Positions 52,514 through 61,222 are shown, counted from the stretch's first letter. The stretch: DNA of 64,000 bases from Haloarcula salina (GCF_010119195.1 NZ_WRXL01000003.1:171539-235538), one strand, 5' to 3'. Numbers and translations are program-made. The notes: generated by a model not told the origin, from the letters alone.

Positions 52514-52566
52514 ACCATCTGATGGTATTGGATGGTAACAGATGGTATTCTGCGGAAGATTTATGT
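52514..52566 (+). promoter_or_regulatory. phaR promoter with GATGGTA operator-like repeats
   Basis: ACCATC-T-GATGGT (52514-52526) is a perfect palindrome. GATGGTA recurs at 52521, 52531 and 52541, exactly 10 bp apart, so all three lie on one DNA face. The TATA element AGATTTATG (52558-52566) follows at once, with the phaR ATG 29 bases further on. This is a good candidate binding site for the AbrB-like PhaR regulator or another PHA regulator. Confidence 0.6.
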
Positions 52567-52594
52567 CGTCGAAGGGAGTAGATGGAAGTGACCG

Positions 52595-52894
52595 ATGGCC
52601 GACGAGGATGATGGCCTGATGTGGCCCCCGATGTTCAAGGGGATGCAACAGGCGAGCGAGAACGCGATGGAACAGCAGCAACAGCTGATGAAACAGATGT
52701 TCGCCAGCGGTGGCATGCCGAGCTTCGATATGAATCAGCTCGGCGCCATGAGTCAGATGGCGACGTTCAAGACCCGCGTGCAGAGCGGCGGTCGAATCAG
52801 CATCCCCGACGCGGAGCGCGAAGCCCTGGGCATCGACGAAGGCGACATCGTCCAAGCCGTCGTCCTCCCGGTCACTAACAACAACACGGAGTAA
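52595..52894 (+). CDS. phaR: PHA regulator PhaR (AbrB-like)
   Basis: A 99-residue protein. Residues 1-50 are Met/Gln-rich (GMQQASENAMEQQQQLMKQMF) and probably bind granules or mediate contacts. Residues 54-90 form an AbrB/SpoVT-type DNA-binding fold (RVQSGGRISIPDAEREALGI with the DIVQAVVLPV strand). In Haloferax mediterranei PhaR of this type represses phaRP and associates with PHA granules; the cluster order here is the same, so that role is inferred. Seven bases separate it from phaP. Confidence 0.85.
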   Translation: MADEDDGLMWPPMFKGMQQASENAMEQQQQLMKQMFASGGMPSFDMNQLGAMSQMATFKTRVQSGGRISIPDAEREALGIDEGDIVQAVVLPVTNNNTE

Positions 52895-52901
52895 CCCACC
52901 A

Positions 52902-53459
52902 ATGGTAGACTACACCACCCCCGTCACGACAGCGTTCGAGATGCAGCGTACCACGATCGAGCAGAGCCAGAAGGCGCTCGAACAGAGCGTCTCCTTCCAG
53001 AAGAACGTCAACAGCGCGGTCATCGACAGCCTCGACACGCAGGAGTCGGCCCAGCGTCGCGGCGTCGAACTGCAGCAGACCGCGCTGCACAGCTACCTCG
53101 ACGCGCTGGCGACGACCGTCCCCGGCGTCTCCAGCACCGTCGAGCAGATCCGCGAGACGGTCGACGAGCAGTACGACTTCCTGCTCGAGAACCACGCCGA
53201 AGCGTTCGACAACGTCGAGTCGGAGCTCGCCGAGACCGCCGACACCTACGACGAGATGACCGAGGAGTACCTCGCCGCCGTCAACGAGCAGATCGACATG
53301 CTCGTCGAGGCTCACGAGGAACTCGAGACCCAGTCCGTCGAGGCCGCCGAGCAGTTCGGCGAGCAGCTCGAAGAGGTCCAGGAGCAGGTCGAGGAGATCC
53401 AGGCCCAGGTCGAAGAGGTCCAGGCCGAAGCCGCCGACGCCGTCGACGTCGAAGCGTAA
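52902..53459 (+). CDS. phaP: Phasin PhaP
   Basis: A 185-residue, almost fully helical protein. The N-terminal half (FEMQRTTIEQSQKALEQSVSFQKNVNSAV) is an amphipathic region typical of archaeal phasins. The C-terminal half is a coiled coil of repeated EEVQEQVEEIQAQVEEVQAE units. Phasins coat polyhydroxyalkanoate granules and control their number and size. It is acidic and lacks Cys. It lies between phaR and phaE in the conserved order. A T6 run after its stop may end part of the transcripts. Confidence 0.9.
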   Translation: MVDYTTPVTTAFEMQRTTIEQSQKALEQSVSFQKNVNSAVIDSLDTQESAQRRGVELQQTALHSYLDALATTVPGVSSTVEQIRETVDEQYDFLLENHAEAFDNVESELAETADTYDEMTEEYLAAVNEQIDMLVEAHEELETQSVEAAEQFGEQLEEVQEQVEEIQAQVEEVQAEAADAVDVEA

Positions 53460-53476
53460 CGTCGAGACACGCCGCC

Positions 53477-53482
53477 TTTTTT
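53477..53482 (+). terminator. T6 run between phaP and phaE
   Basis: CCGCCTTTTTTG sits 18-23 bases after the phaP stop and about 26 bases before phaE. Short T-runs act as archaeal terminators, so this may allow more phaRP than phaEC mRNA. The same A/T-rich run lies at the right distance to act as a phaE TATA element, so its role is not settled. Confidence 0.4.
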
Positions 53483-53507
53483 GTGCGCCCAGCGCCGAAC
53501 TACTATC

Positions 53508-54053
53508 ATGAGCAACACAAACGAGATACAGGAAGAATGGACGGAGATGGTAGCGGAGATGAACGACGCGGTCGCCGACTCGATGGAGCAGAACATGAAG
53601 GCACAGGCAGCCTTCGTCGAGTCCTGGGCCGACGCGGTCGAGGACACGATTCCCGAGGAGGACGAACTCGCGGAGGGCATGGACGGCTACAACCGCGCCT
53701 ACGAGGAGTGGATCGACGCCGCCGAGCGGATGGTCGAGCGCTCGACCGACGCCGCTCAGGGCGAGGACGTCGACCCCGCCGAGTTCCGTGACATCTGGCT
53801 CCAGTCCGCCAACGAGGCGTTCAAGCACGTCATGGGTACGTCGGCGTTCGCGGCGGCCAACGGCCAGCTCGTCGAGTCGATGATGGAGATGCAACAGGAG
53901 GCCGACGACATGAGCCAGGACACGCTCGCACAGCTCGGTTTCCCCACGCGCGACGACGTGACCGAGGTCGGCGAGCGCCTCATCGAACTGGAGCGCCGCC
54001 AGCACGCGGTCGAACAGAAGCTCGACCGCATCCTGGAACAGCTGGAAGAGTAA
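53508..54053 (+). CDS. phaE: PHA synthase subunit PhaE
   Basis: A 181-residue mostly helical acidic protein starting MSNTNEIQEEWTEMVAEMND. It is the small subunit of the haloarchaeal class III PHA synthase and is needed for PhaC activity. The length equals that of known haloarchaeal PhaE. Conserved middle region PAEFRDIWLQSANEAFKHVMGT and the final helix ELERRQHAVEQKLDRILEQLEE match the family as I know it. ATG 53508 is preferred over upstream readings. It is followed after three bases by phaC. Confidence 0.9.
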   Translation: MSNTNEIQEEWTEMVAEMNDAVADSMEQNMKAQAAFVESWADAVEDTIPEEDELAEGMDGYNRAYEEWIDAAERMVERSTDAAQGEDVDPAEFRDIWLQSANEAFKHVMGTSAFAAANGQLVESMMEMQQEADDMSQDTLAQLGFPTRDDVTEVGERLIELERRQHAVEQKLDRILEQLEE

Positions 54054-54056
54054 GCC

Positions 54057-55496
54057 ATGTCCAGTAACCCATTCAACCCCTTCGCCGCCGCCCTCAACTG
54101 GCAGTCGAACACGCTGGAGGCGATGACCGAGGCCACCGAGACCGCGCAGGTAGCCGACGAGCGCCTCGAACTCATCGAGTCCGTCGAGGTCGGCCAGACG
54201 CCGAGCGAGGTCGTCTACGAGGAGAACAAGCTGGAGCTGCTGCACTACGACGCCGAGGCCGCCGGCATCGAGGTCGCCGAGGAGGACAAGGAGGCGGTCC
54301 CAATCCTCATCGTCTACGCGCTCATCAACCGGCCGTACATCCTCGACCTCCAGGAGGAGCGCTCCGTCGTGCGCCGCCTGCTCGAAGCGGGCCACGACGT
54401 GTACCTCATCGACTGGAACGAGCCCTCGCGGCTGGACCAGCACCTCACGCTCGACGACTACGTCAACCGCTACATGGACAACTGCGTCGACGTGGTCCGC
54501 GAGCGCTCCGGCCAGGACGCTATCAACGTCCTCGGGTACTGCATGGGCGGCACCATGTCGGTCATGTACACCGCGCTCCACCCCGAGAAGGTCAACGCGC
54601 TGGGACTGATGGCCGCCGGACTCTGCTTCGATCACACCGGCGGCGTCCTCGAAGAGTGGGGCTCCGACGAGTACTACGAGCCGAGCGACGTGACCGACAC
54701 CTACGGAAACGTCCCCGCGGACATGCTCGACATCGGCTTCGCGCTGATGGACCCCGTCGAGAACTACGTCTCGAAGTACATCCGCCTCGCGGAGAACCTG
54801 GAGAACGAGGGCTTCGTCGAGAACTTCGGACGAATGGAGAGGTGGCTCGGCGACGGCATCGACGTGGCCGGCGAGGCCTACGTCCAGTTCCTCGAAGACG
54901 TCTATCAGGACAACAAGCTCTACAAGAACGAGCTGGAGCTGAACGGCAAGCGCGTCGACCTGAACGAGATCGACATGCCCGTCCTCCAGCTCATGGGCGA
55001 GTACGACCACCTCATACCGCCGGAGGCCTCGAAGCCGTTCAACGACGTGATCGCGAGCGAGGACACGCGGACCATCGAGTTCTCGACGGGCCACATCGGC
55101 CTCTCGGTGTCCTCGTCGACCCACGCCGACCTCTGGCCCGAGGTCGCCGACTGGTACAAGGAGCGCAACGAGCGCGGCGAGGTCGACATCGAGGTCGAGT
55201 CGCCAGACTCCGAATCGGACGACGGTGGGATGGGCTCCGAACAGGCGGAGATCTCGGACGCCGTCGACGAAAGCGACGGAAGCGACGAGACCGACGTCGA
55301 CGTCGACGCGACCGGTGACACCGGCGACGCGGCCGGCGTCGAGACCGTCGACGGCATCGGCCCGACCTACGCGGACCGCCTGCGCGAGGCCGGCGTCGAG
55401 ACCGTCGACGACCTCGCCGACCGCGACGCCGCAGAGCTGGCCGACCTCGCACAGACCAGCGAGTCCCGCGCGCAGGACTGGCTCGACCAGCTGTAA
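54057..55496 (+). CDS. phaC: PHA synthase subunit PhaC with C-terminal helix-hairpin-helix
   Basis: A 479-residue class III PHA synthase that polymerises (R)-3-hydroxyacyl-CoA. The lipase-like box is [10 protein letters not shown] with catalytic Cys162; Asp317 in GEYDHLIPP and His346 in STGHIGLSV complete the triad. After an acidic linker (about 385-428), residues 431-479 form a helix-hairpin-helix/Rad51-N-like domain ([20 protein letters not shown], then [15 protein letters not shown]), which bacterial PhaC lacks. Haloarchaeal PhaC proteins are known to have extended C-termini; whether this one binds DNA or protein is not known. Confidence 0.93.
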   Translation: MSSNPFNPFAAALNWQSNTLEAMTEATETAQVADERLELIESVEVGQTPSEVVYEENKLELLHYDAEAAGIEVAEEDKEAVPILIVYALINRPYILDLQEERSVVRRLLEAGHDVYLIDWNEPSRLDQHLTLDDYVNRYMDNCVDVVRERSGQDAINVLGYCMGGTMSVMYTALHPEKVNALGLMAAGLCFDHTGGVLEEWGSDEYYEPSDVTDTYGNVPADMLDIGFALMDPVENYVSKYIRLAENLENEGFVENFGRMERWLGDGIDVAGEAYVQFLEDVYQDNKLYKNELELNGKRVDLNEIDMPVLQLMGEYDHLIPPEASKPFNDVIASEDTRTIEFSTGHIGLSVSSSTHADLWPEVADWYKERNERGEVDIEVESPDSESDDGGMGSEQAEISDAVDESDGSDETDVDVDATGDTGDAAGVETVDGIGPTYADRLREAGVETVDDLADRDAAELADLAQTSESRAQDWLDQL

Positions 55497-55533
55497 CCGC
55501 GACCGTTTTTCTCCACCCCACCGAACCGGAGAC

Positions 55534-55992
55534 ATGCGCGTCTCCGTCATCGGCGGGTCGAGCGTCACCGACGAACAGTACCGACAGGCACGCGAGGTGG
55601 GTCGCCGACTCGCCGAGCGCGGCCACACCGTCGTCTGCGGCGGCCTGACCGGCGTCATGGAAGCCGTCTGCGCCGGCGCGAGCGAGGCCGGCGGCCACAC
55701 CATCGGCATCCTCCCCGGCGAGCGCCGGGCCGCCGCGAACGACCACGTCGAGACGGCGATCGCCACCGGACTGGGCAGCGCCCGGAACGTCCTCGTCGTC
55801 ATGAACGGCGCCGCCGTCGTCGCCGTCGACGGCGGTTCCGGCACGCTCTCGGAACTCGGCCACGCCCTCAACGAGGGACGGCCCGTCGCCGGCCTCGGCA
55901 CCCACCGGATCGCCGGCGAGACGGGCGAGCGAATCGAACACGTCGAGACCCCTGCCGACGCCGTCGCGTACGTCGAGTCGGCCGTGCAGTAG
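55534..55992 (+). CDS. TIGR00725 / LOG-like nucleotide-binding protein
   Basis: A 152-residue Rossmann-like protein of the lysine-decarboxylase-like superfamily. Family marks are MRVSVIGGSSVTDE, the loop VVCGGLTGVMEAVCAGASEAGG, GILPGE and VDGGSGTLSELGHAL, the last being the nucleotide/phosphate-binding turn. TIGR00725-type members are short and of uncertain role; LOG relatives release cytokinin-like bases from nucleotides. ATG 55534 fits the family start, and a T-run at 55505-55510 separates it from phaC, so it is probably an independent gene. Confidence 0.8.
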   Translation: MRVSVIGGSSVTDEQYRQAREVGRRLAERGHTVVCGGLTGVMEAVCAGASEAGGHTIGILPGERRAAANDHVETAIATGLGSARNVLVVMNGAAVVAVDGGSGTLSELGHALNEGRPVAGLGTHRIAGETGERIEHVETPADAVAYVESAVQ

Positions 55993-56326
55993 TCTGCGCT
56001 TTTTATGGTCGGCTGACGCTCGTACAGAGGGCGCTACCGACACGGCGTTGTGACTGATTCGGGTCGAAGACAGAAAAGAGAGAACTGCAGTGATTGTCGC
56101 TCGAATCGACGAGTAGGGCGAGCATCCGGCGCGCGAAGCGCGTCGGTTCAACCGCAGCGAGTGACTACCGCGCGCCGGAGGCGCGCGACAGGAACGAGCT
56201 GCGATTTTTCCCCACGTTTTTGCCTGAACGAGCGCCGCGAAGCGGCGCGAGTGAAGTGCAAAAAGTGAGAAGGCTCACGGGCTACGCCCGTTCGCCTGTT
56301 CGGAGAATCTCGTTACCTCGATTCTC
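55993..56326. repeat. Hairpin-packed convergent gap before thsA
   Basis: There is no gene here. Five perfect hairpins occur: 56130-56142 (CGCGC, loop GAA), 56169-56187 (CGCGCGCC, loop GGA), 56232-56248 (GCGCCGC, loop GAA), 56277-56291 (ACGGGC, loop TAC) and 56302-56327 (GGAGAATC with a 10-base loop). The last one runs into the thsA stop codon. Short T/A runs (56204-56208, 56217-56221, 56260-56264) lie between them. They likely terminate the TIGR00725 gene and the thermosome gene from opposite sides. Confidence 0.65.
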
Positions 56327-58021
56327 CTACATCATGCCGCCCATGCCGCCGCCCATGCCGCCCATGCCGCCGCCCATGCCGCCGGGCGCGCCGCCGGGGC
56401 CGCCGGGTCCGCCTTCGTCCTCGTCGTCGTCGCCCTGGCCGCCCTTCAGGTCGCCAGCGGCGATGACGTCGTCGATGCGCAGAATCATCACGGCCGCCTC
56501 GGTGGCGGATTCGATGGCCTGCGTCTTGACGCGGAGGGGTTCGACGACGCCGTCCTCTTCCATGTCGACGACCTCGCCGGAGTAGGCGTCGAGGCCGGAG
56601 GTGACGGCACCGCCGTCGTGCTTGCTACGGAGATCGACCAGCGAGTCGATCGGGTCGTGGCCCGCGTTCTCTGCGAGCGTGCGCGGGATGACGTCGATGG
56701 CGTCGGCGAAGGCCTCGACGGCGAGCTGCTCGCGCCCGCCGACGGAGTCGGCGTGGTCGCGCAGACCGAGGGCGAGCTGGGTCTCGGGGGCACCGCCGCC
56801 GGGCAGGACCTTGCCGTCCTCCAGCGTGGCGGCGACGACGCCGAGCGAGTCCTCGATGGCGCGCTCGACTTCGTCGACGACGTGTTCGGTGCCGCCGCGG
56901 AGGATCATCGTGACGGCCTTCGCGTCCTCGACGTCCTCGACGAAGATGCGCTCGTCGCCGGCGATGTCCTTCTGGGCGACGGAGCCGGCGAAGCCGAGGT
57001 CGTCGGCCTCGATGTCGTCGATGTTGGAGATGATGCGCGCGCCGGTCGAGCGCGAGAGCGCCTCGATGTCGGACTTCTTGGCGCGGCGGACCGCCAGGAT
57101 GCCCTCCTGGGCGAGGTAGTGCTGGGCCATGTCGTCGATGCCCTTCTGGCAGAAGACGACGTCAGCGCCGGCCTCGGCGAGCTTGTCGACGTACTCCTTG
57201 AGCTGGGCCTCTTCCTGGTCGAGGAACTGCTGGAGCTGGTCGGGGTCCGTGACGTTGACCTCGGTGTCGAGTTCGGTCTCCGGGACCTCGATGGCGGTGT
57301 CCAGCAGGGCGATGTCGGCGTCCTCGACGGCGAACGGCATGTTGTCGTGGACGCGCTCCTTGTCGACGATGACGCCCTCGACGAGTTCGGACTCGTCCGT
57401 GGCGCCGCCGACGACGGTCTCGATCTGGATGTTGTCCGTGTCGACGGTGTTGCCGTCGGCGACGGACTGGACGGCGCGAACGACGAGCTCCGAGAGGACG
57501 TCCTTCGAGGACTCCGCGCCCTTGCCGGTCATCGCGGTGGCGGCGACCTTCTCGAGGGTCTCGGTGTCGTCGGCGTCGACGTCGATGGCGTTCTCGTCGA
57601 GGATCTCCTTGGCCTTCTCGGCGGCCTGGCGGTACCCCTGGGCCAGGATGCTGGCGTGGATGTCCTGGTCGAGGAGTTCCTCGGCCTTCGAGAGGAGTTC
57701 GCCGGCCATGACGACCGCCGTCGTCGTGCCGTCGCCGACCTCGTCTTCCTGGGTCTGGGCGACCTCGACGATCATGTTGGCCGCGGGGTGCTCGATGTCC
57801 ATCTCGTCGAGGATGGTGACGCCGTCGTTCGTGACGACGACGGACCCTGAGTTGTCGACGAGCATCTTGTCCATACCCTTCGGGCCGAGCGTCGTCCGAA
57901 CGGCCTCGGCGACGGCCGTCCCGGCCGTGATGTTCATCGACTGCGCGTCTTTCCCGGATGTCCGCTGGGACTCCTCGGAAAGTACGATCATGGGCTGGTT
58001 GCCCATCTGCTGTTGAGCCAT
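56327..58021 (-). CDS. thsA: Thermosome (group II chaperonin) subunit
   Basis: A 564-residue ATP-driven chaperonin subunit that folds proteins inside a double-ring cage. ATP-site motifs are [37 protein letters not shown] and [11 protein letters not shown]. The C-terminus is an acidic stretch and a [12 protein letters not shown] tail that lines the cavity, typical of haloarchaeal Cct proteins. Start ATG 58021 gives [20 protein letters not shown]. Haloarchaea usually have two or three paralogs; only this one is in the window. Confidence 0.96.
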   Translation of the reverse strand: MAQQQMGNQPMIVLSEESQRTSGKDAQSMNITAGTAVAEAVRTTLGPKGMDKMLVDNSGSVVVTNDGVTILDEMDIEHPAANMIVEVAQTQEDEVGDGTTTAVVMAGELLSKAEELLDQDIHASILAQGYRQAAEKAKEILDENAIDVDADDTETLEKVAATAMTGKGAESSKDVLSELVVRAVQSVADGNTVDTDNIQIETVVGGATDESELVEGVIVDKERVHDNMPFAVEDADIALLDTAIEVPETELDTEVNVTDPDQLQQFLDQEEAQLKEYVDKLAEAGADVVFCQKGIDDMAQHYLAQEGILAVRRAKKSDIEALSRSTGARIISNIDDIEADDLGFAGSVAQKDIAGDERIFVEDVEDAKAVTMILRGGTEHVVDEVERAIEDSLGVVAATLEDGKVLPGGGAPETQLALGLRDHADSVGGREQLAVEAFADAIDVIPRTLAENAGHDPIDSLVDLRSKHDGGAVTSGLDAYSGEVVDMEEDGVVEPLRVKTQAIESATEAAVMILRIDDVIAAGDLKGGQGDDDEDEGGPGGPGGAPGGMGGGMGGMGGGMGGMM

Positions 58022-58046
58022 AGTCAGACGATGATTGAATGTGATT

Positions 58047-58056
58047 CTATATAAAG
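58047..58056 (-). promoter_or_regulatory. thsA TATA box
   Basis: CTTTATATAG on the minus strand lies about 30 bases before the thsA ATG, a near-consensus haloarchaeal TATA box as expected for an abundant or heat-shock gene. A second, GGTATATAAACC, lies at 58129-58140, and an inverted repeat CACAC-GCGACG-GTGTG at 58094-58109 lies between the two. Confidence 0.65.
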
Positions 58057-58152
58057 CTTGTTGTGGCGGCCGATATATCTCGCCACTGCGACCCACACGC
58101 GACGGTGTGACAGGCAGTGACGTGCATGGTTTATATACCGTTCGAGGGGCGC

Positions 58153-59208
58153 TCAGCGGCCCATTCCGAAGCGACGGTGGCGGAGTTCGGGGGTGATCTG
58201 AATGCGCGAGACGTCCTGGCCCGTCCGGTACCAGACGAACGCCGCCCGCGTGAACAGTTCGCGACACTCGATGCGGACCTCTCGGGGATTGCCCTCGGTC
58301 CGCTCGTGAACGTCCTCGATCGCGGCCCGAGTAAAGAGGTCCGGGGCCTGGCCCTCGTATGGCTCGTCCCGGAAGTACGCCAGCGAGCGCGCGACGTACT
58401 CCGCGACGTCGTCGGGAGAGAACGGATCGATGTTCTCGTAGTAGCGCAACCGCGAGTCGAGGGTCCCGCGGATCTCCGCGACCCGGCGTTTCCCCTCGGG
58501 CGTCCCGGTGAGAAAGAGGCGGACGCCGGCGTCACCGGCCACCTGCAGCGGCGACAGCAGGTCCGCTTCGAGCACCTCGATCTCGTCGACGACCAGCAGC
58601 AGCGTCTTGCCGTCGTCTCGGACCCGTCTGACCATCTCGTGGACGGCGTCTTTCGCCTCCGCCGTGGCCCAGGGGATGCCGTCGCGGACCTGCGAGTAGT
58701 TGCGCTGGTCGATAGAGTACCCCGCCGCGTAGCCCGCCGTCAGCACCGTCTGGTACAGTTTCCGCGGCGTCGTCTCTCGGGGGTTGTCGAGGTGCGTGAT
58801 GACGAACCCCTCGTGTTTCGAGAGGTCACGCAGGACGATTTCGCGGAACGCCGTCTTGCCCGTCCCGTAGGGGCTGACCAGCCCGATATGCTGGTCCTGG
58901 AGGAGCCAGGAGGTGACCTGGTTCAGCATCTCCGTGTCGTGGCGGACGTACAGCGGCTCGGGCATGTGGTCCAGCCCCGCCTCCTCGGTGAAGGGCAGGT
59001 CGGTCACGGTGTCGGCCGTGCCGCCGAGGGCCTCCCCGAAGGCGAGGAGCCGCTGTTCGACTTCCTGAAGCTGATCCAGCAACACGCCAGCGGACGCGCT
59101 CTCGGCGCGCTCCTCCTCCGCCGACCGGAGCGCTTCGAGCCGGTCCATCACCTCGGATACCGACTGGCCCGTTTCGCCCGAGTTCGCCCGTTCTGTGTCG
59201 TCCACCAC
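58153..59208 (-). CDS. AAA ATPase, Orc1/ExeA-like, function unknown
   Basis: A 351-residue ATPase. An N-terminal helical, acidic segment (1-75) is followed by the AAA core: Walker [15 protein letters not shown] near 112-125, Walker [17 protein letters not shown] near 203, sensor 1 [11 protein letters not shown], and a lid with [20 protein letters not shown]. The C-terminal region is Arg-rich. It lacks the winged helix of true Orc1/Cdc6. It starts with GTG at 59208, 81 bp after the DUF5784 gene on the same strand. A role in nucleic-acid transactions with that partner is inferred. Confidence 0.7.
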   Translation of the reverse strand: MVDDTERANSGETGQSVSEVMDRLEALRSAEEERAESASAGVLLDQLQEVEQRLLAFGEALGGTADTVTDLPFTEEAGLDHMPEPLYVRHDTEMLNQVTSWLLQDQHIGLVSPYGTGKTAFREIVLRDLSKHEGFVITHLDNPRETTPRKLYQTVLTAGYAAGYSIDQRNYSQVRDGIPWATAEAKDAVHEMVRRVRDDGKTLLLVVDEIEVLEADLLSPLQVAGDAGVRLFLTGTPEGKRRVAEIRGTLDSRLRYYENIDPFSPDDVAEYVARSLAYFRDEPYEGQAPDLFTRAAIEDVHERTEGNPREVRIECRELFTRAAFVWYRTGQDVSRIQITPELRHRRFGMGR

Positions 59209-59289
59209 GGCTATCTCTCTCAGCGTTGCCGGTCTGTCGCGTTATATGTTACGCCCGTCGCGCCGACGAGCGCCGGCGTTCGAGACGCC

Positions 59290-60264
59290 TCAGAAGGGCA
59301 GCGGGAACGGGACGGAGCCGTGGGAGAAGCCCTCGGCGGTCCCGTCCGGTCGGACGCGGAAGACGACGGTGGGCGAGTAGCCCACGTCCGGCGCTTCGCC
59401 CGCGACGCGGTCCCACTCGTCGTCGCGGAACGAGCTGCAGTCGACGACGAGGACGGCCCCTGGGTGGGCCGCAAGCTGGTCGCGCGTCTTGGCGTCGCCG
59501 GAGACCTTCACCGCGCCGACGGCGGTGTCGACCTGTCGCCGCGACGGCGGACGGGGTCGGGTGACCTCGACCAGCGTGTCCTCGACGCGGAAGTCGACGG
59601 AGTGACCCGAGTCCAGTTCGACCTCCGGTTCGATGTCGTTACCGGCGTCCAGCAGCAGTTTCGCGACGTTGAACTCGCCCATCGTGGCCCGCATCCGCGA
59701 GAGGTCGAACCCCTGACTGGTCCCGAGCTTGCTCGCCATCGTGTAGCGGTAGTCGTCCAGCGCGCCGGTCGCGAGGAAGTCATCGTAGAACGCCAGGCCC
59801 GCCTCTCTGTCGGCGTCGGGGAAGCCGCCGGCGTGGTCCCGGAAGAACGTCCGCGTGGAGTCCCGACCGTCCTTCGAGAGGAAGACGGGGAGGAAGAAGT
59901 GCGCGAGGTGCTCGTAGTCGGTGAGCCAGCCGTCCTCCACGTCGAGCTGGGCGAGCAGTTCGCGCTCGACCCATTCGCTGATGTCGTCGGGCGCTTCGTC
60001 GAACGTCACTTTATTCGTCCGCCACAGCGGCTCGGGCGTCTCGGTGTTTCCGACCCAGTAGGCCCGCTGCCCGTTCCAGCAGAACAGCGCGATGTCGCCG
60101 TTGTCCATCTCCAGCCGCCGCGCGGCCCACCCCGCCGGCGGGGCGAACCAGGGACCGTTCAGTTCCGCGCCGAACGAGTCTCGGAGGGGGGACAGCAGGT
60201 CGCTGCGGACCCGGTCCTCGCTCCAGCGCTCGTTCGATTTCCGTATGCGTAAGGGACCAGCCAC
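59290..60264 (-). CDS. DUF5784 family protein, possibly nuclease-like
   Basis: A 324-residue haloarchaeal protein starting AGPLRIRKSNERWSEDRVRSDLL. The N-terminal 200 residues are unknown (ALFCWNGQRAYWVGNTETPE; a helical region with SKLGTSQGFDLSRMRATMGE). The C-terminal part contains FNVAKLLLDAGNDIEPEV, then SVDFRVEDTLVEVTRP and a Lys/Gln-containing helix. This order resembles the D-xn-E-x-(K/T) core of PD-(D/E)XK nucleases, but the usual E-x-K is E-V-T, so this is only a suggestion. The start is GTG 60264. Confidence 0.6.
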   Translation of the reverse strand: MAGPLRIRKSNERWSEDRVRSDLLSPLRDSFGAELNGPWFAPPAGWAARRLEMDNGDIALFCWNGQRAYWVGNTETPEPLWRTNKVTFDEAPDDISEWVERELLAQLDVEDGWLTDYEHLAHFFLPVFLSKDGRDSTRTFFRDHAGGFPDADREAGLAFYDDFLATGALDDYRYTMASKLGTSQGFDLSRMRATMGEFNVAKLLLDAGNDIEPEVELDSGHSVDFRVEDTLVEVTRPRPPSRRQVDTAVGAVKVSGDAKTRDQLAAHPGAVLVVDCSSFRDDEWDRVAGEAPDVGYSPTVVFRVRPDGTAEGFSHGSVPFPLPF

Positions 60265-60332
60265 GGGTCACCGTAGTCGGTCAGCCGCCTTGTGCGTTCC
60301 GCTGGTGGAGCGCGACCGAGAGAATCCGCGCC

Positions 60333-60866
60333 TCAGCGCCGCTCGGCCCGCTCGAACCGCTCGTCGGTGAGGTACACGTCGCCGTCGCGGACCGAAACGG
60401 CGACCCCGTCGAGCACGTCGCCGGCGCAGGGACCGTGCGTGCAGACCCCGTCCTCGCGCTCGAACTGCGCGCCGTGCTTGTGACACACCAGCCGGTCGCC
60501 GCGGACGGTCGCGCCGCGGCCCCTGTCGAGCGGGACATCCGGTTCGTGCGGACAGGAGTTCTTCCAGGCGACGACGGCGTCGCCCGCGCGGTGGAGGATG
60601 CACTCGACGCCCCGCCGGCCGTCGCGGGCCTCGAAGACGAGCGTGCTGTCGGAGGGAACAGCGTCGAGGGCGGCGATACAGCGCGGATCCGCGTCCTCGG
60701 CACCGCCTGGGTCCCCCTCGCCGTCGGCGTCGTCGCCTGAGCTGCCGGCAGAGAAACTGAATCGAACCGTCGCGTCGCCCGCTTCGACCTCGCCATCGTC
60801 GTCGTGCACTCGGACGGACGCCGACTCGTCGTCGGTATCGACGGTCACGTCCACGGGGTCGCTCAT
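60333..60866 (-). CDS. Rieske [2Fe-2S] protein
   Basis: A 177-residue soluble protein. The first 60 residues are an acidic, variable extension, then a Rieske domain (about 65-170) with cluster ligands in KNSCPHEPDVPLD (C-x-H) and LVCHKHGAQFERE (C-x2-H). The basic pattern matches small ferredoxin-like Rieske proteins of dioxygenase or nitrite-reductase type, not the membrane bc1 form, since no signal or helix is present. The partner enzyme is unknown; no oxygenase is adjacent. Confidence 0.82.
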   Translation of the reverse strand: MSDPVDVTVDTDDESASVRVHDDDGEVEAGDATVRFSFSAGSSGDDADGEGDPGGAEDADPRCIAALDAVPSDSTLVFEARDGRRGVECILHRAGDAVVAWKNSCPHEPDVPLDRGRGATVRGDRLVCHKHGAQFEREDGVCTHGPCAGDVLDGVAVSVRDGDVYLTDERFERAERR

Positions 60867-60962
60867 GCCCTCCGGTCGACGGGTCAGTCACATAGCCGTG
60901 TCGAAACGACACGCGAGTGCCGCTTGCACAACGGAAATATGTCAGCCGTCCTGACTTGACGT

Positions 60963-61220
60963 ATGGACCGAGACGATGTCTCCGTCGACGTAGAGGTCGA
61001 AGTCGAAGTCGACACGGCGGAACTGGAAGCGGAAGTCGAAGACGTGGCGGAGTTCGAGGCGGAACTGGAAGGCAACGGCATCGAAATCGAACTGGAAGCC
61101 GAGGTCGAATTCGCCGAGGACGGCGAGTCGGCGGACGATGACGACGAGACCGAACTGAGCGGCGAGGACGACGCGGACGAAGACGCAGAACACGCCGACG
61201 ACGGAGACGCCGAGGAGTAA
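60963..61220 (+). CDS. Extremely acidic 85-residue protein
   Basis: About half of the 85 residues are Asp or Glu, with no Lys, a single Arg (position 3) and one His. The first part alternates hydrophobic and acidic residues (VSVDVEVEVEVDTAELEAEV), as in beta strands; the last 35 residues are a nearly pure acidic tail. It has no known motif. The coding call is supported by an A/T-rich GAAATATG about 25 bases before the ATG and a two-base convergent gap to the next gene. It may buffer cations or bind basic partners. Confidence 0.5.
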   Translation: MDRDDVSVDVEVEVEVDTAELEAEVEDVAEFEAELEGNGIEIELEAEVEFAEDGESADDDDETELSGEDDADEDAEHADDGDAEE

Positions 61221-61222
61221 CG

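Noticed and set aside
52875..55901. 1,008-residue frame opposite phaP-phaE-phaC
   Set aside because: The three plus-strand genes are clear family members; the minus frame is Val/Leu/Arg-rich shadow sequence.
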